DNA from: Halocaridina rubra
Taxonomy: Eukaryota; Arthropoda; Malacostraca; Decapoda; Atyidae
Length of the DNA: 64,000 nt
Direction: 5' to 3'
NCBI GenBank assembly: GCA_037179515.1
Contig: JAXCGZ010011675.1
Coordinates: forward strand, 10,001 to 74,000
The number at the start of each line of letters is the position of its first letter. Within the stretch, counting starts at the first letter, position 1. The notes below the pieces were generated by a model. That model did no database searches, was not told where the DNA came from, and saw only the letters and a program-made list of their open reading frames with translations. The translations under genes were made by a program, and so were the position numbers. Positions 48,672 through 61,351 of the stretch are shown here, in pieces.

Positions 48672-49685
48672 TTGTTATACACAAATGCTGATGGATTAGC
48701 TGGTAAGGCAGTAGAATTAAAAGATAGGATTCACAACAGTAAGGCAGATATAGTAGCAATTACAGAGACTAAGTTGAGTGAGGACATAAACAGTGTCACA
48801 GTTTTTCCTAAGGGCTTCAGAATACTAATGGTTGAAAGATCTGAGAGGACTGGTGGAGGGATAGCACTGCTCATAAGTGAAAGGATTCAAGTTGAAGAAA
48901 TAAACTTGGCTATAGAAAGTGAGTTCAAGGAATTTCTTGTTGCTCGCATAAATACTGGGTCAGAGAGCATTATAATAACTGTTGTATACAACCCACCAAG
49001 GAACCAAAATAGGCTTGAAGTTTATGAGGAAAGTCATATAGGTACTATTGAAGTCATAAACTCAGTTGTTAACATGGCACGGGAAAAAAAATGTAGGATT
49101 TTGATTATGGGAGACTTTAATCATAAAGAGATAGATTGGATAAATCTTGACCCACACAGTGGTGAGAACTCATTCGGGGCAAGATTCCTAGATTGCGTAC
49201 AAGGTAATTTCCTACACCAACATGTAATGGAATCAACAAGGGCCAGGGGTGGGGATGAGCCATCACTACTTGATCTAGTGTTCACAGATAATGTGTTGGA
49301 TATTGAAAAAATTGAGTATGAACCACCAATTGGAAAGAATGACCACTGTGTGTTGTTGATGGAGTATATCATTGAAGATATTCTTCCTGAGAGTAGAGGC
49401 ACTGAGGACATGAGGAGGAACTATCCGAAAGGAGATTACATCAAAATGAATGAGCTTTTTGCAGTTATTGACTGGAGAACCTTATTTTACAACAAATCTG
49501 TACAAGAAATGTATGACATCTTTTGTGACAAATATGGGAAGATAGTAGATTGCTGCATACCTGTCACCAAAGTAGGTGTAATTCATGCCAGAGAGAAATG
49601 GTTCGATAATGGGTGTAAAAGAGCTAAGGAGTGGAGAGACAAATGCTGGAAGAGGTATAGGAGGAGAAAAAACATAAATGCCTAG
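48672..49685 (+). CDS. LINE-A copy 4, APE-type endonuclease
   Basis: A frame of 337 aa. Active-site blocks in order: LLYTNADGLAGK (N), IVAITETKLSED (E), RTGGGIALLIS, VVYNPPRNQN, ILIMGDFNHKEIDW (D, N) and IGKNDHCVLL (D, H; Ser to Asn beside the Asp compared with copy 2). The enzyme nicks target DNA to prime reverse transcription. The frame ends with TAG at 49683-49685 after RRKNINA, and the same frame continues into RT without another stop, so endonuclease and RT are one ORF2 split by an amber codon. Copy 2 has the same TAG. Confidence 0.92.
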   Translation: MLYTNADGLAGKAVELKDRIHNSKADIVAITETKLSEDINSVTVFPKGFRILMVERSERTGGGIALLISERIQVEEINLAIESEFKEFLVARINTGSESIIITVVYNPPRNQNRLEVYEESHIGTIEVINSVVNMAREKKCRILIMGDFNHKEIDWINLDPHSGENSFGARFLDCVQGNFLHQHVMESTRARGGDEPSLLDLVFTDNVLDIEKIEYEPPIGKNDHCVLLMEYIIEDILPESRGTEDMRRNYPKGDYIKMNELFAVIDWRTLFYNKSVQEMYDIFCDKYGKIVDCCIPVTKVGVIHAREKWFDNGCKRAKEWRDKCWKRYRRRKNINA

Positions 49686-51494
49686 CAAACCTACAAAAGA
49701 GCAAGAAATGACTACCTAAGTAAAAGGAGAGAGGCAGAGAGAGACTATGAGAGGGACATCACCAGGAAGGCTAAAGAAAATCCCAAGCTTTTCCACAGCT
49801 TTATCAGAGGAAAACTGAAGGTAAATGAACAGGTTTTAAGGCTAAAGAGAGCGGATGGAAGCATCACTGAGACGGATGAAGAGATCTGCAAAGAATTGAA
49901 CAAGGAGTTTCAGTCAGTATTTACAGTAGAAAATACCCCACCCCCTCAGATTGCAGTGATAGAATCTCAAGGGCCGGTATTAGAGAACATCAACCTTACA
50001 GCCACAGAGGTATGCAAAGCGCTGATGGATTTAGATGTTCATAAAGCTACAGGTCCTGATGACATATCCCCTCATGTGCTTAAAAAATGCGCAAACACAA
50101 TATCAGTGGCACTAAGTATCATATTTAAGGAGTCACTGGAGTCGGGGGAGATTCCAAGATGCTGGAAACAAGCAAATGTGATACCTATCTTCAAAAAGGG
50201 AAGGAGGGATACGGCTCTGAACTATAGACCAGTTTCCTTGACCAGCATAGTTTGCAAAGTTATGGAGAAACTACTAAGAAAACCTATCTCTCTTCACTTG
50301 AAATCCTTCAACTTTTTGTCAGTGAGGCAACATGGCTTCAGAGAAGGTAGATCAACAGTAACAAACTTATTAGAATTTTATGATGAGGTAAGCCAAATCT
50401 TACAGGAAAGAGAGGGCTGGGCAGATTGCATATTCCTAGACTTTCAGAAAGCGTTTGACACTGTTCCACATGGGAGACTTATTAGGAAGCTGCAATCAAT
50501 GGCTAGAATAGGTGGAAATGTTTTGGAATGGATAAAAACTTACTTAGAAGGAAGGGAACAGAGGGTTAGAGTAAGACACTCAGTGTCTGAATGGAGAAGA
50601 GTTAGTAGTGGAGTTCCACAGGGTTCAGTTTTAGGGCCACTTTTGTTCCTTGTATATGTAAATGACCTACCAGAGTCTGTAAATTCATTCATGAATATGT
50701 TTGCAGATGATGCAAAGATTGTGAAGAAAGTAAAAAACGAGAACAATGGTAGAGAACTTCAGGAGGATCTAAATAATCTGCATGAGTGGTCAGAAAAGTG
50801 GCTAATGAAATTCAGTACTTCAAAATGTAAGGTAATGAGAATGGGTACAAGTGCAAGAAGGCCCAAACTTGACTACTCGGTGGCTGGAGTACAACTTCAA
50901 GAGACAGAAAATGAGAGAGATCTAGGAGTAAACATACTGGCAGATTTGTCTCCAGAAATACATATAAATGGCATAGTAAGGGCAGCATATGCATTCTTAT
51001 CAAATGTAAGGGTAGCCTTCAGGCACATGGACAAGGAAATGTTCAGAAATATTTATGTAACCTATGTGAGGCCAAAACTCGAATATGCAGCCCCCTTTTG
51101 GAATCCGCACTTGAAAAAGCACATAGCTAAGCTTGAAAAAGTTCAAAGACATGCCACGAAACTGGTGCCAGAAATACGCAATCTCAGTTATGATGAGAGG
51201 CTGAGGGAATTAGACTTACCATCACTCGAAGCTAGAAGAGTGAGGGGGGATATGGTGACAGACTTTAAATTCCTTCATGGTTATGATAGAGTGGATAGGG
51301 ATCGATATTTTGATTTGGCTGGCTCTAGAACTAGAGGTCATAGTTTGAAGCTTCGTAAGAAAACTTCTTTGCAGGATGTAAGGAAATACTTTTTCAGTGT
51401 AAGAGTAGTTGATAATTGGAATTGGCTAAGCGAGGAGGTAGTTGATGCTATCTCAATCCATAGTTTTAAGGACAGGTATGATAAGTATCACTAA
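49686..51494 (+). CDS. LINE-A copy 4, reverse transcriptase (CR1/L2-like)
   Basis: It is in the same frame as the endonuclease after the amber at 49683. A linker (QTYKRARNDYLSKRREAERD) leads to RT, whose first in-frame Met is at 49896. Blocks: VHKATGPDDISPHVLKK, IPRCWKQANVIPIFKKG, LNYRPVSLTSIVCKVMEKLL, RQHGFREGRST, CIFLDFQKAFDTVPHG, SSGVPQGSVLGPLLF, and the catalytic MNMFADDAKIV (about residue 273 from that Met). The thumb and C-terminal part end with [13 protein letters not shown] see no lesion in RT itself, and the length fits CR1/L2-type LINEs. This is the best-preserved LINE-A in the window. Confidence 0.94.
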   Translation, partial: QTYKRARNDYLSKRREAERDYERDITRKAKENPKLFHSFIRGKLKVNEQVLRLKRADGSITETDEEICKELNKEFQSVFTVENTPPPQIAVIESQGPVLENINLTATEVCKALMDLDVHKATGPDDISPHVLKKCANTISVALSIIFKESLESGEIPRCWKQANVIPIFKKGRRDTALNYRPVSLTSIVCKVMEKLLRKPISLHLKSFNFLSVRQHGFREGRSTVTNLLEFYDEVSQILQEREGWADCIFLDFQKAFDTVPHGRLIRKLQSMARIGGNVLEWIKTYLEGREQRVRVRHSVSEWRRVSSGVPQGSVLGPLLFLVYVNDLPESVNSFMNMFADDAKIVKKVKNENNGRELQEDLNNLHEWSEKWLMKFSTSKCKVMRMGTSARRPKLDYSVAGVQLQETENERDLGVNILADLSPEIHINGIVRAAYAFLSNVRVAFRHMDKEMFRNIYVTYVRPKLEYAAPFWNPHLKKHIAKLEKVQRHATKLVPEIRNLSYDERLRELDLPSLEARRVRGDMVTDFKFLHGYDRVDRDRYFDLAGSRTRGHSLKLRKKTSLQDVRKYFFSVRVVDNWNWLSEEVVDAISIHSFKDRYDKYH

Positions 51495-51605
51495 GTATAA
51501 AATGGAAGCGATCAGGAGACGGGAAGATACGAGCTTTGGGCTCTTTCCCGTAAACACAATTAGGTAATCACATACATATATACATATATACATACATACA
51601 CATAC
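51495..51605 (+). other. LINE-A copy 4, 3' UTR and tail
   Basis: A short UTR contains GAGCTTTGGGCTCTTTCCCG, then ACACAATTAGGTAATCAC and a (ACATATAT)n/(CATA)n stretch. In later units the 14-base phrase ACAATTAGGTAATC is doubled, resembling the short tandem repeats that end CR1-like LINEs. Confidence 0.8.
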
Positions 51606-51630
51606 ACATGAGTGGTCAGAAAAGTGGCTA

Positions 51631-52320
51631 ATGAAATTCAATACTTCAAAATGTAAGGTAATGAGAATGGGTACAAGTGCAAGAAGGCCCAAGCTTGACT
51701 ACTCGGTGGCTGGAGTACAACTTCAAGAGACAGAAAATGAGAGAGATCTAGGAGTAAACATACTGGCAGATTTGTCTCCAGAAATACATATAAATGGCAT
51801 AGTAAGGGCAGCATATGCATTCTTATCAAATGTAAGGGTAGCCTTCAGGCACATGGACAAGGAAATGTTCAGAAATATTTATGTAACCTATGTGAGGCCA
51901 AAACTCGAATATGCAGCCCCCTTTTGGAATCCGCCCTTGAAAAAGCACATAGCTAAGCTTGAAAAAGTTCAAAGACATGCCACGAAACTGGTGCCAGAAA
52001 TACGCAATCTCAGTTATGATGAGAGGCTGAGGGAATTAGACTTACTATCACTCGAAGCTAGAAGAGTGAGGGGGGATATGGTGACAGACTTTAAATTCCT
52101 TCATGGTTATGATAGAGTGGATAGGGATCGATATTTTGATATGGCTGGCTCTAGAACTAGAGGTCATAGTTTGAAGCTTCGTAAGAAAACTTCTTTGCAG
52201 GATGTAAGGAAATACTTTTTCAGTGTAAGAGTAGTTGATAATTGGAATTGGCTAAGCGAGGAGGTAGTTGATGCTATCTCAATCCATAGTTTTAAGGACA
52301 GGTATGATAAGTATCACTAA
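51631..52320 (+). pseudogene. LINE-A RT C-terminus, array unit 1
   Basis: A 229-aa frame from MKFNTSKCKVMRMG to DRYDKYH, lacking all catalytic RT motifs. The variant residues GVQLQETE and [13 protein letters not shown] mark this unit type. A 3' tail with doubled ACAATTAGGTAATC ends near 52410. Confidence 0.9.
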
Positions 52321-52462
52321 GTATAAAATGGAAGCGATCAGGAGACGGGAAGATACGAGCTTTGGGCTCTTTCCCGTAAAAACAATTAGGTAATCACAAT
52401 TAGGTAATCACATACATATATACATACATACACTTACACATGAGTGGTCAGAAAAGTGGCTA

Positions 52463-53051
52463 ATGAAATTCAATACTTCAAAATGTAAGGTAATGAGAAT
52501 GGGTACAAGTGCAAGAAGGCCCAAGCTTGACTACTCGGTGGCTGGAGTAAAACTTCAAGAGACAGAAAATGAGAGAGATCTAGGAGTAAACATACTGGCA
52601 GATTTGTCTCCAGAAATACATATAAATGGCATAGTAAGGGCAGCATATGCATTCTTATCAAATGTAAGGGTAGCCTTCAGGCACATGGACAAGGAAATGT
52701 TCAGAAATATTTATGTAACCTATGTGAGGCCAAAACTCGAATATGCAGCCTCCTTTTGGAATCCGCACTTGAAAAAGCACATAGCTAAGCTTGAAAAAGT
52801 TCAAAGACATGCCACGAAACTGGTGCCAGAAATACGCAATCTCAGTTATGATGAGAGGCTGAGGGAATTAGACTTACCATCACTCGAAGCTAGAAGAATG
52901 AGGGGGGATATGGTGACAGTCTTTAAATTCCTTCATGGTTATGATAGAGTGGATAGGGATCGATATTTTGATATGGTTGGCTCTAGAACTAGAGGTCATA
53001 GTTTGAAGCTTCGTAAGAAAACTTCTTTGCAGGATATAAGGAAATACTTTT
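52463..53051 (+). pseudogene. LINE-A RT C-terminus, array unit 2, runs into inverted tail
   Basis: Variant GVKLQETE and [13 protein letters not shown]. After LQDIRKYFF the frame runs into the inverted 3' tail and ends after 236 aa at 53173, so the last 35 residues are antisense tail. Confidence 0.88.
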
Positions 53052-53054
53052 TTT

Positions 53055-53632
<578 letters not shown>

Positions 53633-53659
53633 TATACATATACATACATATACACATAT

Positions 53660-54133
53660 ATGCACATGGACAAGGAAATGTTCAGAAATATTTATGTAAC
53701 CTATGTGAGGCCAAAACTCGAATATGCAGCCCCCTTTTGGAATCCGCACTTGAAAAAGCACATAGCTAAGCTTGAAAAAGTTCAAAGACATGCCACGAAA
53801 CTGGTGCCAGAAATACGCAATCTCAGTTATGATGAGAGGCTGAGGGAATTAGACTTACCATCACTCGAAGCTAGAAGAGTGAGGGGGGATATGGTGACAG
53901 ACTTTAAATTCCTTCATGGTTATGATAGAGTGGATAGGGATCGATATTTTGATATGGCTGGCTCTAGAACTAGAGGTCATAGTTTGAAGCTTGGTAAGAA
54001 AACTTCTTCGCAGGATGTAAGGAAATACTTTTTCAGTGTAAGAGTAGTTGATAATTGGAATTGGCTAAGCGAGGAGGTAGTTAATGCTATCTCAATCCAT
54101 AGTTTTAAGGACAGGTATGATAAGTATCACTAA
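53660..54133 (+). pseudogene. LINE-A RT C-terminus, array unit 3 (short type)
   Basis: A frame of 157 aa starting [17 protein letters not shown], ending DRYDKYH. It carries LGKKTSSQD where most units have LRKKTSLQD; the short unit at 59683 shares this. Confidence 0.9.
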
Positions 54134-54269
54134 GTCTAAAATGGAAGCGATCAGGAGACGGGAAGATACGAGCTTTGGGCTCTTTCCCGTAAACACAATT
54201 AGGTAATCACATACATATATACATATATACATACATACACATACACATGAGTGGTCAGAAAAGTGGCTA

Positions 54270-54959
54270 ATGAAATTCAATACTTCAAAATGTAAGGTAA
54301 TGAGAATGGGTACAAGTGCAAGAAGGCCCAAGCTTGACTACTCGGTGGCTGGAGTACAACTTCAAGAGACAGAAAATGAGAGAGATCTAGGAGTAAACAT
54401 ACTGGCAGATTTGTCTCCAGAAATACATATAAATGGCATAGTAAGGGCAGCATATGCATTCTTATCAAATGTAAGGGTAGCCTTCAGGCACATGGACAAG
54501 GAAATGTTCAGAAATATTTATGTAACCTATGTGAGGCCAAAACTCGAATATGCAGCCCCCTTTTGGAATCCGCACTTGAAAAAGCACATAGCTAAGCTTG
54601 AAAAAGTTCAAAGACATGCCACGAAACTGGTGCCAGAAATACGCAATCTCAGTTATGATGAGAGGCTGAGGGAATTAGACTTACTATCACTCGAAGCTAG
54701 AAGAGTGAGGGGGGATATGGTGACAGACTTTAAATTCCTTCATGGTTATGATAGAGTGGATAGGGATCGATATTTTGATATGGCTGGCTCTAGAACTAGA
54801 GGTCATAGTTTGAAGCTTCGTAAGAAAACTTCTTTGCAAGATGTAAGGAAATACTTTTTCAGTGTAAGAGTAGTTGATAATTGGAATTGGCTAAGCGAGG
54901 AGGTAGTTGATGCTATCTCAATCCATAGTTTTAAGGACAGGTATGATAAGTATCAGTAA
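54270..54959 (+). pseudogene. LINE-A RT C-terminus, array unit 4
   Basis: 229 aa, same type as unit 1 ([21 protein letters not shown]), ending DKYQ from a CAC to CAG change. Confidence 0.9.
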
Positions 54960-55101
54960 GTATAAAATGGAAGCGATCAGGAGACGGGAAGATACGAGCT
55001 TTGGGCTCTTTCCCGTAAACACAATTAGGTAATCACAATTAGGTAATCACATTCATATATACATACATACACATACACATGAGTGGTCAGAAAAGTGGCT
55101 A

Positions 55102-55791
55102 ATGAAATTCAATACTTCAAAATGTAAGGTAATGAGAATGGGTACAAGTGCAAGAAGGCCCAAGCTTGACTACTCGGTGGCTGGAGTAAAACTTCAAGAG
55201 ACAGAAAATGAGAGAGATCTAGGAGTAAACATACTGGCAGATTTGTCTCCAGAAATACATATAAATGGCATAGTAAGGGCAGCATATGCATTCTTATCAA
55301 ATGTAAGGGTAGCCTTCAGGCACATGGACAAGGAAATGTTCAGAAATATTTATGTAACATATGTGAGGCCAAAACTCGAATATGCAGCCCCCTTTTGGAA
55401 TCCGCACTTGAAAAAGCACATAGCTAAGCTTGAAAAAGTTCAAAGACATGCCACGAAACTGGTGCCAGAAATACGCAATCTCAGTTATGATGAGAGGCTG
55501 AGGGAATTAGACTTACTATCACTCGAAGCTAGAAGAGTGAGGGGGGATATGGTGACAGACTTTAAATTCCTTCATGGTTATGATAGAGTGGATAGGGATC
55601 GATATTTTGATATGGCTGGCTCTAGAACTAGAGGTCATAGTTTGAAGCTTCGTAAGAAAACTTCTTTGCAGGATGTAAGGAAATACTTTTTCAGTGTAAG
55701 AGTAGTTGATAATTGGAATTGGCTAAGCGAGGAGGTAGTTGATGCTATCTCAATCCATAGTTTTAAGGACAGGTATGATAAGTATCACTAA
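55102..55791 (+). pseudogene. LINE-A RT C-terminus, array unit 5 (hybrid)
   Basis: 229 aa. The first half has GVKLQETE, as in the inverted-tail units, and the second half [13 protein letters not shown] and DMAGSRT, as in unit 1. This unit has no counterpart in the other two repeats and looks like the product of unequal exchange. Confidence 0.9.
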
Positions 55792-55933
55792 GTATAAAAT
55801 GGAAGCGATCAGGAGACGGGAAGATACGAGCTTTGGGCTCTTTCCCGTAAAAACAATTAGGTAATCACAATTAGGTTATCACATACATATATACATACAT
55901 ACACATACACATGAGTGGTCAGAAAAGTGGCTA

Positions 55934-56523
55934 ATGAAATTCAATACTTCAAAATGTAAGGTAATGAGAATGGGTACAAGTGCAAGAAGGCCCAAGCTTG
56001 ACTACTCGGTGGCTGGAGTAAAACTTCAAGAGACAGAAAATGAGAGAGATCTAGGAGTAAACATACTGGCAGATTTGTCTCCAGAAATACATATAAATGG
56101 CATAGTAAGGGCAGCATATGCATTCTTATCAAATGTAAGGGTAGCCTTCAGGCACATGGACAAGGAAATGTTCAGAAATATTTATGTAACCTATGTGAGG
56201 CCAAAACTCGAATATGCAGCCCCCTTTTGGAATCCGCACTTGAAAAAGCACATAGCTAAGCTTGAAAAAGTTCAAAGACATGCCACGAAACTGGTGCCAG
56301 AAATACGCAATCTCAGTTATGATGAGAGGCTGAGGGAATTAGACTTACCATCACTCGAAGCTAGAAGAATGAGGGGGGATATGGTGACAGTCTTTAAATT
56401 CCTTCATGGTTATGATAGAGTGGATAGGGATCGATATTTTGATATGGTTGGCTCTAGAACTAGAGGTCATAGTTTGAAGCTTCGTAAGAAAACTTCTTTG
56501 CAGGATATAAGGAAATACTTTTT
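55934..56523 (+). pseudogene. LINE-A RT C-terminus, array unit 6, runs into inverted tail
   Basis: Same type as unit 2 ([28 protein letters not shown]). The frame leaves LINE coding after LQDIRKYFF and stops at 56551 because this tail carries a doubled GATTACCTAATTGT. Confidence 0.88.
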
Positions 56524-56526
56524 TAG

Positions 56527-57119
<593 letters not shown>

Positions 57120-57126
57120 CACATAT

Positions 57127-57600
57127 ATGCACATGGACAAGGAAATGTTCAGAAATATTTATGTAACCTATGTGAGGCCAAACCTCGAATATGCAGCCCC
57201 CTTTTGGAATCCGCACTTGAAAAAGCACATAGCTAAGCTTGAAAAAATTCAAAGACATGCCACGAAACTGGTGCCAGAAATACGCAATCTCAGTTATGAT
57301 GAGAGGCTGAGGGAATTAGACTTACCATCACTCGAAGCTAGAAGAGTGAGGGGGGATATGGTGACAGACTTTAAATTCCTTCATGGTTATGATAGAGTGG
57401 ATAGGGATCGATATTTTGATATGGCTGGCTCTAGAACTAGAGGTCATAGTTTGAAGCTTCGTAAGAAAACTTCTTTGCAGGATGTAAGGAAATACTTTTT
57501 CAGTGTAAGAGTAGTTGATAATTGGAATTTGCTAAGCGAGGAGGTAGTTAATGCTATCTCAATCCATAGTTTTAAGGACAGGTATGATAAGTATCACTAA
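57127..57600 (+). pseudogene. LINE-A RT C-terminus, array unit 7 (short type)
   Basis: 157 aa with private changes: VRPNLEY, LEKIQRH and NWNLLSEE. It has LRKKTSLQD, unlike units 3 and 10. Confidence 0.9.
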
Positions 57601-57736
57601 GTCTAAAATGGAAGCGATCAGGAGACGGGAAGATACGAGCTTTGGGCTCTTTCCCGTAAACACAATTAGGTAATCACATACATATAAACATATATACATA
57701 CATACACATACACATGAGTGGTCAGAAAAGTGGCTA

Positions 57737-58426
57737 ATGAAATTCAATACTTCAAAATGTAAGGTAATGAGAATGGGTACAAGTGCAAGAAGGCCCAAGC
57801 TTGACTACTCGGTGGCTGGAGTACAACTTCAAGAGACAGAAAATGAGAGAGATCTAGGAGTAAACATACTGGCAGATTTGTCTCCAGAAATACATATAAA
57901 TGGCATAGTAAGGGCAGCATATGCATTCTTATCAAATGTAAGGGTAGCCTTCAGGCACATGGACAAGGAAATGTTCAGAAATATTTATGTAACATATGTG
58001 AGGCCAAAACTCGAATATGCAGCCCCCTTTTGGAATCCGCACTTGAAAAAGCACATAGCTAAGCTTGAAAAAGTTCAAAGACATGCCACGAAACTGGTGC
58101 CAGAAATACGCAATCTCAGTTATGATGAGAGGCTGAGGGAATTAGACTTACTATCACTCGAAGCTAGAAGAGTGAGGGGGGATATGGTGACAGACTTTAA
58201 ATTCCTTCATGGTTATGATAGAGTGGATAGGGATCGATATTTTGATATGGCTGGCTCTAGAACTAGAGGTCATAGTTTGAAGCTTCGTAAGAAAACTTCT
58301 TTGCAGGATGTAAGGAAATACTTTTTCAGTGTAAGAGTAGTTGATAATTGGAATTGGCTAAGCGAGGAGGTAGTTGATGCTATCTCAATCCATAGTTTTA
58401 AGGACAGGTATGATAAGTATCACTAA
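57737..58426 (+). pseudogene. LINE-A RT C-terminus, array unit 8
   Basis: 229 aa of the unit 1 type. It shares with unit 5 a silent change (GTAACATATGTG where the others have GTAACCTATGTG), linking these two units by exchange. Confidence 0.9.
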
Positions 58427-58556
58427 GTATAAAATGGAAGCGATCAGGAGACGGGAAGATACGAGCTTTGGGCTCTTTCCCGTAAACACAATTAGGTAAT
58501 CACAATTAGGTAATCACATACATACACATACACATGAGTGGTCAGAAAAGTGGCTA

Positions 58557-59147
58557 ATGAAATTCAATACTTCAAAATGTAAGGTAATGAGAATGGGTAC
58601 AAGTGCAAGAAGGCCCAAGCTTTACTACTCGGTGGCTGGAGTAAAACTTCAAGAGACAGAAAATGAGAGAGATCTAGGAGTAAACATACTGGCAGATTTG
58701 TCTCCAGAAATACATATAAATGGCATAGTAAGGGCAGCATATGCATTCTTATCAAATGTAAGGGTAGCCTTCAGGCACATGGACAAGGAAATGTTCAGAA
58801 ATATTTATGTAACCTATGTGAGGCCAAAACTCGAATATGCAGCCCCCTTTTGGAATCCGCACTTGAAAAAGCACATAGCTAAGCTTGAAAAAGTTCAAAG
58901 ACATGCCACGAAACTGGTGCCAGAAATACGCAATCTTAGTTATGATGAGAGGCTGAGGGAATTAGACTTACCATCACTCGAAGCTAGAAGAATGAGGGGG
59001 GATATGGTGACAGTCTTTAAATTCCTTCATGGTTATGATAGAGTGGATAGGGATCGATATTTTGATATGGTTGGCTCTAGAACTAGAGGTTATAGTTTGA
59101 AGCTTCGTAAGAAAACTTCTTTGCAGGATATAAGGAAATACTTTTTT
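58557..59147 (+). pseudogene. LINE-A RT C-terminus, array unit 9, runs into inverted tail
   Basis: Same type as units 2 and 6, with private changes KLYYSVAG and SRTRGYSL. The reading frame continues through the inverted tail to 59267. Confidence 0.88.
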
Positions 59148-59150
59148 AGT

Positions 59151-60156
<1,006 letters not shown>

Positions 60157-60344
60157 GTCTAAAATGGAAGCGATCAGGAGACGGGAAGATACGAGCTTTG
60201 GGCTCTTTCCCGTAAACACAATTAGGTAATCACAAATATACACACATACACATACATACATATATACATATATGCATGCATTAATTAGATGAGCAATAGA
60301 AACACCACTGGGGCTTCATAGCCATACATATCAAGGAGAGAGAG

Positions 60345-61065
60345 AGAGAGTCAAAGTCAAAGTCAAAAACTTTATTCCATCAAAAATGGCTATTACATGA
60401 TAATTAATCTAATTACAAATTACAATGTAAAATGTCAAAATAAAACAAATGAAATTTGCAAAGCACAAAATCAAAAAATTTACACATTAAAATATGCATA
60501 CGTACACTTCGTCTACCCAATGGGAGGATAATAATGAGACTAAAATCACTTATTAAGTAGGTGATTTAAAAGATGAGATTTAAGTGAGGGTAATGTTTGG
60601 CAACTTCTTAAGTTTGCGGGTAAAGAGTTCCAAAGTCTCGGGCCCATTACATTTAAGGCTCTTGCCCCAATATCAGTGGAAGTTCTGGGCACGTAAAAAG
60701 AATTCTGATATCTGGTGTTGACGTTATTGATACGCACTTGATTAACTGTTGGCAATGAGAAGAGCCATTCCGGTAATATTCCATGATTTATTTTAAAAAC
60801 TAAAAGACAGATATTATATATGAACTTCATGTCCATCCTTAGCCAACCCAATCTCTCAAAGAGGGGAGTCACGTGATCATATTTATGCACCCCCCCTATG
60901 GCAACTCTTGCAGCAAAATTCTGGAGCCTTTTCACTCGTAACATCTGGGTCTTAGTCGTGGAACCCCAAACACTTAGACAGTAGTTGAGAATACTTAAAA
61001 TCAATGTTTGTACTACAATTACCCTACAATCAGGCTCGAATCTTTCATAGACTCTGTTCAAGTAA
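60345..61065 (-). pseudogene. LINE-B, 5'-truncated RT C-terminus
   Basis: Minus-strand frame 60546-61061 (171 aa) has LILSILNYCLSVWGSTTKTQ, VKRLQNFAARVAIGG and GPRLWNSLPANLRSCQTLPS, the C-terminal region of Jockey/CR1-like RT proteins. Reading on, AATAAAG and (TTTGAC)n follow (60345-60375), a short tandem tail typical of these LINEs. The copy is truncated on its 5' side at the A-rich junction near 61065. The frame itself is intact. Confidence 0.85.
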
Positions 61066-61079
61066 ATAAAAAAAAAAAA

Positions 61080-61351
61080 AAATTATTTTATTTTATTAAT
61101 TTATTGCGCCAAGGCGTCAGACATTACATGAATTCATACAAATAATACTTCAAATGGATACAAAACCAAGAATAGAACATAGTTTACAGGGAGGTGTACA
61201 CATTGATAAAACATTGCTGCATACTAACACACAACTCACAGTATGGCAGCACAGAGTACATAATATACAAAAGTAAAGCTCAGAGAAACACAGAATACAC
61301 AAACAGAATTATACAGCAACATACAGAAAATATATGCATAATTCAATATAA
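61080..61351 (-). other. LINE-C 3' UTR
   Basis: A non-coding A/T-rich stretch after the stop codon of the RT/RNase H frame, ending at TTATTTTATTTTATTAATTT (A-rich tail in minus orientation). It borders LINE-B. Confidence 0.6.
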
